Below are positions 22,100 to 31,978 of a stretch of DNA of 64,000 nt, in pieces. Under the pieces are notes generated by a model. The model did no database searches. It was given only the letters and a program-made list of their open reading frames with translations, and was not told the origin of the DNA. Positions within the stretch are counted from its first letter, which is position 1, and every line of letters starts with the position of its first letter. The stretch spans positions 6,251,001-6,315,000 of the forward strand of contig BSBM01000865.1 in the NCBI GenBank assembly GCA_027924585.1, in the 5' to 3' direction. The DNA comes from Larix kaempferi (lineage: Eukaryota > Streptophyta > Pinopsida > Pinales > Pinaceae). Both the position numbers and the translations under genes were made by a program.

Positions 22100-22703
22100 T
22101 GTTAAAATTCAATATGCTAAGACAGAAAATAGCAGCATTACATTCCATTTCACAATAATAGCATATACAGGATCACTGAAGAAACAACAAGCATAGCATA
22201 AACACAAGAGACACAGATTTATCCTGGGAAACCCTCATGGGGTAGAAAACCCAGTAAAGCTTCCTCAATATAGATGACCAGCAATATACAAAGATGCAAA
22301 CCAAAGACATGATCTCCTTCTCCACTGTAGCAGACCTCTCCTCCAATAGGTGCGCCTCCCTTGAATGAGTGAGTGTGTATAATGAGGAACACACCTCCTC
22401 TATTTATACACTACTTTGATATGTATTTTACACAAGTACACGTAGGCTCGTATTTAACCAATAGGTTAAATAACCCACTACAACTAACTGGGCCGACCCC
22501 TCTAGGGTGGTCTAATAACCCTTTGACCCACATAACACATTTAGGGCCGACCCCCACTAGGGAAGTCTAATAACCCGAGTTACCACATTCCGACGGAGGA
22601 ATAAACATCTCCGGATATACAATAAGATCTTCACGGAGGAATGAATCATCTCCGGAATAATAAAGTACAAATATAATATTCTTTGAAGTTACAATATTTA
22701 ACA
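22100..22703 (-). repeat. 3' LTR of the young element (604 bp)
   Basis: Starts TGTTAAAATTC and ends ATTTAACA. It includes CGGAGG/CTCCGG paired motifs and the GGTCTAATAACC modules shared by the copia LTRs of this window. Confidence 0.97.
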
Positions 22704-22715
22704 CTCCCCCTTAAC
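22704..22715 (-). other. Polypurine tract of the young element
   Basis: Minus strand TTAAGGGGGAG immediately before the LTR; the same tract occurs at 33421 in the coding copia element. Confidence 0.9.
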
Positions 22716-22919
22716 GAGAAGGATATTATAACAGTATCTGCACGAGCAAGGAGTCATCAACATCATACATGATACATCTATAAATCATTGGAAGCTTTCT
22801 CAACATCATCAGTAACTCAAGCAGTTACTGGAACATCTTCAATACTGGAACATCAACATCTTCAGTACTGAGTCTTTATCTTCTGCAGCACTCGAACAAC
22901 TACAACAACATCAACATCT
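22716..22919 (-). other. 3' segment shared with the coding copia element
   Basis: Strongly similar to 33433-33625 (GGATATTATAACA, GAGCAAGGAGTCATCAAC, TACATCTATAAATCATTGG, CAGTTACTGGAACATCTTC). It is probably required in cis for plus-strand priming or RNA handling (inference). Confidence 0.8.
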
Positions 22920-23255
22920 GGATCCTCACGATCATCAGTATCGTCATCTCACGACCATTAGCATCGTCATCACACGATCATCAAGATCGTCATCACACGA
23001 TCATCAGCATCGTCACACACGATCATTAGCATCGTCATCATACGATCATCAATATCGTCATCACACGATCATTAGCATCATCATCACATGATCATCAACA
23101 TCGTCATCACACGATCAGCAGCATCGTCATCACATGATCATCAACATCGTCATCACACGATCAGCAGCATCGTCATCACACGATCATCAGCATCGTCATC
23201 ACACGATCATCAGCATCGTCATCACACGATCATCAGCATCGTCATCAATACAGGT
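22920..23255. repeat. 23-bp minisatellite of ATCGT/ACGAT hairpins, ~14 copies
   Basis: Unit approximately CATCGTCATCACACGATCA plus TCAG. ATCGT and ACGAT pair around a CATCAC loop in each unit. Variants with GATC/GATC arms occur at the left end. Confidence 0.85.
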
Positions 23256-23261
23256 ATCCAT

Positions 23262-23556
23262 AACAATACAAGTATCCACATCATTAGTACAAGTATCCTA
23301 CCGATACAAGTAACCACATCATCAATACAAGTATCCTACCGATACAAGTAACCACATCATCAGTACAAGTATCCTACCGATACAAGTAACCACATCATCA
23401 GTACAAGTATCCTACCGATACAAGTAACCAAATCATCAATACAAGTATCCTACCGATACAAGTAACCACATCATCAATACAAGTATCCTACCGATACAAG
23501 TAACCACATCATCAATACAAGTATCCTACCGATACGAGTAACCACATCATTAATAC
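23262..23556. repeat. 38-bp minisatellite of GTATC/GATAC hairpins, ~7 copies
   Basis: Unit contains GTATCCTACCGATAC (5-bp stem, CTACC loop), then AAGTAACCACATCATC. Copies are nearly identical. Confidence 0.9.
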
Positions 23557-23599
23557 CATCACTTTCTCGGAGACCATTCGTCTACGGATCAATTCAGGG

Positions 23600-24278
23600 A
23601 CCGAAGTCCGGGGATGATACAATCCCCTTCACGTACATTTTGAACTATCAGTTCCGGGATGATGCAATCCCCATCACGTACATTTTGAACTATCAGTTCC
23701 GGGATGATGCAATCCCCATCACGTACATTTTGAACTATCAGTTCCGGGATGATGCAATCCCCATCACGTACATTTTGAACTACCAGTTCCGGGATGATGC
23801 AATCCCCATCACGTACATTTTGAACTATCAGTTCCGGGATGATGCAATCCCCATCACGTACATTTTGAACTACCAGTTCCGGGATGATGCAATCCCCATC
23901 ACGTACATTTTGAACTATCAGTTCCGGGATGATGCAATCCCCATCACGTACATTTTGAACTATCAGTTCCGGGATGATGCAATCCCCATCACGTACATTT
24001 TGAACTATCAGTTCCGGGATGATGCAATCCCCATCACGTACATTTTGAACTACCAGTTCCGGGATGATGCAATCCCCATCACGTACATTTTGAACTATCA
24101 GTTCCGGGATGATGCAATCCCCATCACGTACATTTTGAACTATCAGTTCCGGGATGATGCAATCCCCATCACGTACATTTTGAACTATCAGTTCCGGGAT
24201 GATGCAATCCCCATCACGTACATTTTGAACTATCAGTTCCGGGATGATGCAATCCCCATCACGTACATTTTGAACTAA
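23600..24278. repeat. 45-bp minisatellite, ~14 near-identical copies
   Basis: Each unit holds two hairpins: GGGAT/ATCCC around GATGCA, and GAACT/AGTTC around ATC (or ACC). Because 45 is a multiple of three, one frame stays open for 212 codons as repeated NYQFRDDAIPITYIL; this is a by-product of repeat length. A divergent first unit (23600-23639) has GATACA in the loop. Related single units stand at 34300-34400 in the coding copia element. Confidence 0.95.
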
Positions 24279-24755
24279 GGTCCAGGGACGATGCAGTCCT
24301 ATCTTCTATTCTCGGAGACCTCACGTCTACGGCTCTCTTTAGGACTGAGAGTCCAGGGATGATCCAATCCCCTCAAGTCCACCAAGGACTTCATTCTCGG
24401 AGACCTCTCGTCTACGGCTCTCTTTAGGACTGAAAGTCCAGGGATGATCCAATCCCCTCAACTGTCCACTAAGGACTTCATTCTCGGAGACCTTACGTCT
24501 ACGGTTCTCTTTAGGACTGAAAGTCCAGGGATGATCCAATCCCCTCAACTGTCCACTAAGGACTTCATTCTCGGAGACCTTACGTCTACGGTTCTCTTTA
24601 GGGCTGAAAGTCCAGGGATGATCCAATCCCCTCAACTGTCCACTAAGGACTTCATTCTCGGAGACCTTACGTCTACGGTTCTCTTTAGGACTGAAAGTCC
24701 AGGGATGATCCAATCCCCTCAACTGTCCACTAAGGACTTCATTCTCGGAGACCTG
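24279..24755. repeat. 87-bp minisatellite, ~5 copies with four hairpins each
   Basis: Within a unit: AGAC/GTCT around CTTAC; GGACT/AGTCC around GAA; GGGAT/ATCCC around GATCCA; and AAGTCC/GGACTT around ACCAA (degraded to GTCC/GGAC in later copies). Frames on both strands stay open because 87 is a multiple of three. Confidence 0.9.
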
Positions 24756-25203
24756 TGTATGGGATAATACAGGAGAGCTAACTTGTACGGCGTTCCACGT
24801 GTCACTGGTTCAACTTCGGCCTCTGAAAAAGTTTTTTGAGATAGTACAGTCTGTGTACTACCTGTCACTTTTCACGAAATTTCATTTGGATCTTCCTAGC
24901 CCAAGTTATGACCTTTTTCCCAAGGTCACCTGATTTTGACTCAGATCTGGAAGAGGCAGAAACCCTATATTGTACAGATCATAAATCACAAAGTACAACG
25001 AATTAGAGGTTGTCCTTTGGACAAAAGGTACCTGGAGATCTTAGCTTCGTCCTGTAACAATTTCAGATCCGAAAAATTCGCCAAAACGGATTTATAGCGA
25101 AAGTGCTACGATGACTGGTTTTTGCTATGTAAAACCCTAACCTTCAAATTGTCGTAAGTAAAGCAAGTGTCTTTAGTGCCATACCTTGTCTTCCTTCAGG
25201 TTA
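24756..25203 (-). promoter_or_regulatory. 5' leader of the young element
   Basis: Homologous to 4831-5276. It contains CCACGTGTCACTGG and CCAAGTTATGACC. No start codon leads into a sizeable frame. A packaging role is inferred from the shared position. Confidence 0.65.
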
Positions 25204-25215
25204 GCTCTGATACCA
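25204..25215 (-). other. Primer binding site of the young element
   Basis: Minus strand TGGTATCAGAGC, an exact initiator-Met site touching the LTR. Confidence 0.95.
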
Positions 25216-25819
25216 TGTTAAAATTCAATATGCTAAGACAGAAAATAGCAGCATTACATTCCATTTCACAATAATAGCATATACAGGATCACTGAAGAAA
25301 CAACAAGCATAGCATAAACACAAGAGACACAGATTTATCCTGGGAAACCCTCATGGGGTAGAAAACCCAGTAAAGCTTCCTCAATATAGATGACCAGCAA
25401 TATACAAAGATGCAAACCAAAGACATGATCTCCTTCTCCACTGTAGCAGACCTCTCCTCCAATAGGTGCGCCTCCCTTGAATGAGTGAGTGTGTATAATG
25501 AGGAACACACCTCCTCTATTTATACACTACTTTGATATGTATTTTACACAAGTACACGTAGGCTCGTATTTAACCAATAGGTTAAATAACCCACTACAAC
25601 TAACTGGGCCGACCCCTCTAGGGTGGTCTAATAACCCTTTGACCCACATAACACATTTAGGGCCGACCCCCACTAGGGAAGTCTAATAACCCGAGTTACC
25701 ACATTCCGACGGAGGAATAAACATCTCCGGATATACAATAAGATCTTCACAGAGGAATGAATCATCTCCGGAATAATAAAGTACAAATATAATATTCTTT
25801 GAAGTTACAATATTTAACA
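25216..25819 (-). repeat. 5' LTR of the young element (604 bp)
   Basis: Identical to 22100-22703 except for one base (A at 25751). Confidence 0.97.
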
Positions 25820-25824
25820 TTTAA

Positions 25825-26118
25825 TGAGCTCGAAGTGAAGGTGGAAGACTGCTCGTAACCTACTTACTGTTTTTAACGAGTTCGAAGTAAAGGTAGAAGA
25901 ATGCTCGAAACCTACTTACTGTTTTTAACGAGCTCGAAGTAGAGGTAGAAGAATGCTCGAAACCTACTTATTGTTTTTAACGAGCTCGATGTAGAGGTAG
26001 AAGAATGCTCGAAACCTACTTACTGTTTTTAATGAGCTCGAAGTAGAGGTAGAAGAATGCTCGAAACCTACTTACTATTTTTAACGAGCTCGAAGTAGAG
26101 ATAGAAGAATGCTCGCAA
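25825..26118. repeat. 52-bp tandem array, right half, ~6 copies
   Basis: Units of GAGCTCGAAGTAGAGGTAG, AAGAATGCTCGAAACC and TACTTACTGTTTTTAAC, with CGAGC pairing to GCTCG. It directly follows the point where the polyprotein frame is cut off at the RT border. Confidence 0.9.
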
Positions 26119-26125
26119 GACTCCT

Positions 26126-26974
26126 TCAGGTAGGGTCGATGTCTGGGATCTCATGATGAGGCCGAGCAAAGATGTCACATAAATTATTAAAAAGATTGGT
26201 GTACGGAATGAGTTCATCAAGATAACAGTCCGTTCCAATAAAGTTATGTTCTGTGACCCCAGGTTTAGTGGGAATGTTGACAGGGATGATTCTCACTGTA
26301 CTCGTCCTACTCCCTTCGACAAAAATAGCTTGTGAAGTGGAAAGGACAGAGGACCAATCAACATTCTCATTGGGTCTCGAAGGGAACTCACCTCTCTCTA
26401 TCAGGTTTAGAACAAGAAGTAGATAGGTCCTGGGGTGTAAATGTTCCCAATGTTGTCTCAGGCCTATCATGGCTTCAAAAAATGTTTCGTCAGAAGGAAA
26501 AGTTGTTTCCAAACCATCAGGAGAGAGGGTAGAGTACATTGACCGTGCAAAAGCAGGGTCCATATCTGACTCGGTAGAGACCAAAGGAGTCAGGATATGT
26601 TCTGTTGCAGGTTGTTGTGAATCCTCATGGGTTATCTTTGCAACGCCTACAGGCACAACTGGTTCTGGTTCAGTAGGAAGGATCCACGGATCAATCCTAA
26701 GACCAACCGTGAAATTTTCAGTAGAAGTACCTACATCAGAATGCATAAAAAGAATAGGGGAGGGTAGGTCGAAAGTGCCTATTAACAACCCATAAAGCGT
26801 TGCTCCTAAACTCTCGCTTACTGGGGGAAGATTGATCAACCAAATGAATAGTGGTATCCGATGAAGTCTAGTTGTTTTGCCGAGAGAACGAAAGTTGATC
26901 GACCGTAACGACCTTGCCTTCGTGAGGGAACATAACAACTCGGAAAACTGCCGATGCGATGGCTCGCATGGCAT
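26126..26974 (-). pseudogene. Protease-RT linker, cut at the RT border
   Basis: A 282-codon frame overlapping the protease frame in another phase. The middle is a Pro/Glu/Thr-rich linker without motif. The last residues, LFNNLCDIFARPHHEIPDID, match the sequence that opens the RT region in many plant Ty3 elements (DVFAWSYEDMPGID type). Immediately afterwards a stop and then the 52-bp array begin, so the deletion removed RT, RNase H and integrase as a block. Frame change relative to protease shows at least one indel. Confidence 0.75.
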
Positions 26975-27392
26975 ATGTCCAGCTCCTACCTAATAACATA
27001 TTGTAATCAAGCATAGCGTCCAGAACTTCAATCTCTACAGCAACTATCTTACCGGCCAGTGTAATTTCAAACGATGGTAGAACTCCATGTGGACGGAAAG
27101 TCCTGCCATCGAAGGCAGTAAGCAGTGTGTTAGAGGGGGCTAGCTCGGGAGAGCCTAAATCTTTCCAGCAAGAAATGGACATCACGCACGCGCCCTTATC
27201 TACGATAGCCCGTCTAATGGTCATAGGACCATGGACCACTTCAATTTGTAGGGAAACGTGGTACGAAAACCGATATTTGATGTCAGAGATATCAAAGCAT
27301 ACGGACATGTTAGATGATTCCATACTTCTAATCGCTGCTAGAAGTGCGTTTCGTTGTAAAGGAAAACTTTGGAAAACTTCGAAGGTGGACAT
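26868..27392 (-). pseudogene. Ty3-type aspartic protease
   Basis: Retropepsin-like region that would process the gag precursor. Active-site block AIVDKGACVMSISCW has Lys where the usual D-S/T-G-A has Ser/Thr, probably inactivating. Downstream, LDAMLDYNMLLGRSWTYAM is the conserved C-terminal protease block (YNxLLGRPWxH type). The frame is the same as that of gag (27936-28802); in-phase stops separate them. Confidence 0.85.
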
Positions 27393-27935
27393 AGCACAAG
27401 GGGTCTAGGCTAGATCTTCAACCACATTGTAGTTGGAAGCAGCCTGGGCGTTGGGATTGTGCGAGGCCTATTTCAAGACACCTTTTGGGATCTTGGGCAG
27501 TGGATCCACTGGGATGTGGAGGGGAATGGAAGATTCAAGAATCTCTTTATCCTTTTTCTGTGCATCCGGGTTATAATTTCTTGCTTATGTTTGCAAAAGT
27601 GCATCCTCGCTAACCATATTAATGAAAGTTTGATCAAATGAAGCATGTGTAGTGCCCCCAGCATTGGAGGTACCAGAAGCTAAACCCTACCCCTTAGGAA
27701 ATGGATCTTTAAGTACTGCAGGTTTCTTTTCTTGAAGTAGCTTCTGGGCTTCTTCGAGTAGAGGGCATTGGTGAGTGAGGTGTTCCTGCTTGCAAAGCTT
27801 ACAAGGGAACATAACCTTCTTCTTTTCTTTGTTACCCTCCTCGACATTCTCATTATTCTTGGGCTTTTGATGGTTCCCCTCTCCTTTCTTTCCCTTCTTT
27901 TTGTTATTAGGCTGCCGAGGGCCCTTTTGATTGTT
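27393..27935 (-). pseudogene. Basic gag tail with zinc knuckle
   Basis: In the frame that joins gag and protease this reads a Lys-rich stretch (NNKKKGKKGEGNHQKPKNNE), then MFPCKLCKQEHLTHQCPLL (about 27815-27760), a complete CX2CX4HX4C zinc knuckle. A linker towards protease follows. Five in-phase stops occur: four TAG and one TAA. The knuckle itself is intact. Confidence 0.8.
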
Positions 27936-28802
27936 CTAAACCTGGTTTACAAATTCAAAAGTAGAAGGAGAGGTTGTGACGGAAGTAACTTCTGCAGTCG
28001 ATTGTTTGACGGATAAGGCATGAACCTGCTTGGTCAATGCTTTGAAGGCTGCAGATTCAACTGAACCCACTATGCCATCAGCATGTGGTCCAGGTTTAGG
28101 TCTACTCAGATCCGTATTTAATCGCGGTGCCTTAGGTATGATTTCATAAAGTAACCCAGATTGTGCATAAACAAGGTCTAGCTGCTGGGTTCGTAAAATG
28201 GCTTCTTCCTCGGTAGACACTCCAAAAGTAGCTACTTCCTTATAAATATAAAAAAGGAGTGATTTCAAATACCACTCAAGAAGGAATTCTGGAGTTATGT
28301 TGGCTTTAATGAGCCTCTTCCATCTTCGCGACTCCTGAACATGATCAGATAAGTGAGTGGCTTTATTTTTTCTAAATGTACAAAAAAGGTCTGTTCCGGC
28401 ATCATACCGAACAAGAAGCTGGAAGTGGTTCAGAAAAATACTCACGAGATCCTGAAAGTTAAAGAATGTAGCTGCAGGTAACTCAATGTACCATTTGGCT
28501 GCAGCACCGATTAAGGTCCTTTGGAATAGTCTCAACCTAATGGAATCTTCGTTTAATGAATTCGAGGAAAACCATAAATGGAAAGTAGTGACATGATCAC
28601 CAGGGTCCTCGTCAGTTTTGCCTTGAAACTTTGGAATGTCTGAAGGTAACTTGGTAGGAACAGGTGGCCATGTGGTGTTGTGATACACCGGATCATTTGT
28701 CAATTTGGAAAGGTCTGGCAAATTTAGAGTTGCCAGAAACGGTAAACGAGGCCTGCAAGACGGCATCTGATAAGCTGGGGTCATAAAGGGGGAACCACCC
28801 AT
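27936..28802 (-). pseudogene. Gag capsid domain
   Basis: Capsid part of gag: LPFLATLNLPDLSKLTNDPV, TKLPSDIPKFQGKTDEDPGD, VTTFHLWFSSNS, AAAKWYIELP, HFQLLVRYDAG and AILRTQQLDLVYAQSG, each with a counterpart in 9656-10858. A Lys/Arg-rich block (RRWKRLIKANI) matches the position of RRRRSLCKIKL there. The frame is open for 288 codons and ends at a TAG after which the basic tail continues. Confidence 0.9.
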
Positions 28803-28804
28803 AG

Positions 28805-28965
28805 TCTGACCCGTGAACTGCTAGTAGGGGTTTCCCCCAGCCATCTGCTGGTAGGGGTTTCCCCTAGCCATCTGTTGGTAGGGGTTGCCCCCATCCATCT
28901 ACTGGTAGCGGTTTCCCCCATCCATTTGTTGGTAGGGGTTTCCCTCAGTCATCTGTTGGTGCGCG
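28805..28965 (-). repeat. 30-bp coding repeat within gag (GGNPYQQM-type units)
   Basis: Five tandem 30-bp units with the core TGGTAGGGGTTTCCCCC. On the minus strand they encode ten-residue repeats like MAGGNPYQQM. They lie between the N-terminal part and the capsid domain of gag. Confidence 0.85.
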
Positions 28966-29127
28966 AAAGTATTATTGAAATTCCACCACCCATATGAAAG
29001 TGGGTTAGTGCTCTGTGGGTTCATCCACTATGGATGGGTGTTAGCCCCGCCATATTTCTGATTAAAAATGTTACCCCCCTCCTCCCGAGAATAAAGAGAA
29101 AGGGACGTTTCCTGCAGGTATATTACC

Positions 29128-29952
29128 TTAATTCAAGTTGGGACCTGCAAAGGTATTAAAACCAATAGTAGCTGACGTGGACGGTGCAGTCATGGTACTC
29201 ATGACAAGCACAGTTGCAGAAACATTTGTCCCTACAGTAGGTGTGGGAATCCAAGTACTGGGTATGTGATACAACGGTTGAGTCACAGGAGCTGGAACTA
29301 GATTCATTGTACTGCTAGGTCCAAAAGTAGGTGTAGAGGAGGATGCCATAGTTGTTGAACTCGGCATGCCTAACGTGCCAGCATTAAAGCTGAAGGACGG
29401 AGTGGACACAGAGGTTGTCTGTGCCGAACTCGGTGTAGCAGTAGGAGGAGGATTCATAGTATTTGTGTTCATACCTATGGTGGGAGTCTGTGGAACTCCC
29501 AGTTCGCCTCCTGGGTTAGTCATAAAATGCTCAGGTGTGAAATGATATACACTATAATCAGGTTGCTGGAAACCAATGGGTAACAAAAGTGGAATGTTAA
29601 GATTAGTCAAAGGAGGATTAAACGGAGTACTGAACTCACCAGAAGTGAGATCCTCAATCTCAACTGTACTAAAATGTTGCTGATCTGGAGTCCCCGGTTG
29701 TGGTTCCTCAGGAACCTCTATTTCAAGGCTTTCTGTTGCAGGTTTTAGTTCTTCAGGAAACTCTATTTTAGGTTGTAGTTCCTCAGGAACCTCTATTTCA
29801 GGTTGTAGTTCCTCGGGAATTTCTATTTCACCAGTGGTTTCCAAAGGAACACTGGAGTCTACCCTCTGTTGTCTAGCTGGCGGTAGTGGTTCAACTCTAA
29901 GTGGGGGAAGGTTTTGCAACCTTCTCGACCTACGAAGTTCTTGGTATTCCAC
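29128..29952 (-). pseudogene. N-terminal part of the large gag
   Basis: A 274-codon frame. Residues 1-35 are Arg-rich (ELRRSRRLQNLPPLR), then there are four imperfect copies of a Glu/Pro unit (EIEVPEELQPKIEFPEELKP), then a Ser/Thr/Pro/Met-rich low-complexity half. No catalytic motif. Position before the capsid repeats, and the similar low-complexity N-terminus of the relative at 9656, support gag. The first Met at 29952 begins the open frame after the leader. The frame ends in a TAA, followed by homologous-looking GNIPAGNVPF, and a frameshift separates it from the capsid part. Confidence 0.7.
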
Positions 29953-31957
29953 AATTATATATAAAAATAAAACTAGAAAAACCTAGTGGCCACTAAGACT
30001 AGGGGGAAAACATCACGCCAACTAAAAAAGTCCTAAGTATGCAAACCAAGCAAACAAGATTCCTTCCGGAGAAGAGTATGGGATGATGAGGGCCCAGAAC
30101 AGATCAACGAAGGATGAAGAACAGTTACCCGGGGTCCACAATACAATGACTAAGGGTGCAAGTGCTGGAATCACCCAACCGCCCTCCCAAAGACCTACAA
30201 GGGATTTCCTCCCATGTCTGTCCTAGGTACAACTGATATACCCTCTCCTGTCACCTGTGTATGAACCTATGGTTAGATACTAAGGATACCACCACACCGA
30301 AAACTCCTGGGGGAACAGTCTCAGGTTGAATCGAAAGGCGTGGGCAGGGTAACTGAGTCCGAAACTCAAAAGAGTCCCCAAATGCGATCCAATCTTGGTA
30401 TATGCTTGAAACAAAAAGTAGGAGGAGTATTCCCAACAATCTAATCTCACAAGACCTACTACATATATCCCAAGCAAGCTTTGAATGAAGTGGGTTTACC
30501 TATGATAGTCGAACTACGATTTTTGCGTAATGTGTGATCTTGTGTGGTTTAAGGTGATTTAAACCCAAGATCCTAACCAAGACTAGTTGGTGTTGTGTAT
30601 CCCTAAAAAAGAAAATTGTTACTATTTAATTTTATTAAAAAAAATTTAGGGGTACTTTTTACTCAAAAGGTAGTGCATTGTGTGGCGTGGTTGCAACAGG
30701 AAAGCAAAGTGCATAAATTACAACTTTCAACAACAAAAATTTTTATTTTTCATTTAGTGCTCTTTCCAAATTGAAAACTGAAGCAAATCTAAGCAAATTT
30801 TCTTTTTGTTTTCTTTTAAAATTATGAACAAAATAAACTATGCTATTTTGCAAAAGATATAAGCCTCACTATTCTTAATCTACCAATTTTTTTTTTTTTT
30901 TTTTTTAATGAACGAAAAAGAACTTTTAAGTAGGAATCAAATAAGACTTATACAATATGTGTAAGTATGGAAAAATGGCTCCTAAGCTCACAGCTATCAA
31001 AATAATGGTTCGACAAAGACTTGTCCTACAAGTTGTTTCCAAAAGAAAAATCCCTCACACTTGGAAGCAAAGCGGAAAGAAAACAAAGAGGAAAGATGCT
31101 TCAAACTGGAAATCAAACTCAAGAGGAGTGAACCAAAGAACCAAAACCTAACAAGACCACTAAGCCAAGCAATCGGTAGGCAAGCAAACTAACAACCACC
31201 CTACTCACACGAAGACTGAAATATGAAGCAAACTAAAGTACTCCAATCTCACTTGATACTAGAAAAGACAATGAAGTCAAGAAATGTTGGAACTCAAAAA
31301 GGTTTTGGAAGACACCCCAAAGGATTCAAAATGGATCAAACCCTAAAACAAAGGATAAGAAATGTAAAGAGCAAACAAGTGTTGCTACAAACAGCAAATG
31401 CGAAGCATACAGGTTTGTAGGTCAGCAACACACTATCAGGGCAAGGATAAGCAACTGTGTTCACTAAGGAACAATGCCTAGTCTCCAAAAAGAGTTACAA
31501 ATGAACCAAACACTTCAAAAGTAAACAAGTGACCTAAAGATCAAAAAAGACTCAAAGAATGGTACTGAGACTCAAAGAAGAGTTACAGACCTCAAAGACC
31601 AGTCAAGGAGACCTAAAACAAAGTCAGAAGACCACCCAAAAAGGTAGAAAACTCAACCAAACAACCAACATAAAGCTACAGGAATGTTCCCTACTGTACA
31701 GTAGGGAAACTAGCGCATCTGGATGGGTGGGCGCTACTGTGTAAAGACAAACTAGCACCTGGGCGCTACTGTATGCATAATAGAGTAGCGCACAGGTCTT
31801 AAAGAGTTAAAAACTGACTTTGAAAAGATGCAAAAAGATTGAGTCAAGCAGAGAGAAGCTAGCAGGGGATACCTACAGGGCTTCTCAGAAGATTAAAGGA
31901 TTTAAGAGGTTCTGGAAAGACAAACAAGAAAGGTTTCCTAGAGCAGAAAAACAACCT
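29953..31957 (-). promoter_or_regulatory. 2-kb 5' leader of the gag-protease element
   Basis: AT-rich sequence between primer site and gag without coding features. It includes a long T run near 30890. A GGGCGCTACTGT/AGTAGCGC hairpin near 31745-31785 resembles the LTR hairpins. Confidence 0.6.
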
Positions 31958-31975
31958 TCCCCAGCAGAGTCACCA
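31958..31975 (-). other. Primer binding site, tRNA-Arg type
   Basis: Minus strand TGGTGACTCTGCTGGGGA, three bases from the LTR. It is two transitions from the site at 12573-12588 over the shared length. Confidence 0.7.
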
Positions 31976-31978
31976 GTC

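Larger units (their letters stand above)
22100..25819 (-). mobile_element. Very young non-autonomous copia-type LTR element (3720 bp), no coding capacity
   Basis: Perfect structural signature: two 604-bp LTRs (22100-22703 and 25216-25819) differing at one position (G at 22635, A at 25751); target duplications tttaa (22095-22099 and 25820-25824); exact initiator-Met primer site (25204-25215); and a CTCCCCCTTA purine-tract complement (22704-22713). The 2512-bp interior has no gag or pol. It consists of a 3' segment shared with the coding copia element, four successive minisatellites with 23-, 38-, 45- and 87-bp units, and a 5' leader shared with the copia element at the left edge. It must have been replicated by proteins supplied in trans. 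Confidence 0.95.

Noticed and set aside
22173-22570. Two short frames repeated at 25289-25686
   Set aside because: Again LTR sequence of the young element, with no domain.
22920-23556. CRISPR-like appearance of regularly spaced short repeats
   Set aside because: There are no unique spacers, the context is a plant LTR element, and the units are ordinary head-to-tail minisatellites.
23640-24278. 212-codon open frame made of 15-residue repeats
   Set aside because: The frame is open only because a 45-bp noncoding minisatellite has a length divisible by three; it lies inside a non-coding element and related copies elsewhere are broken.
24339-24767. Long frames on both strands across the 87-bp array
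   Set aside because: Both are by-products of an 87-bp tandem repeat; overlapping frames on opposite strands with the same periodicity are not genes.
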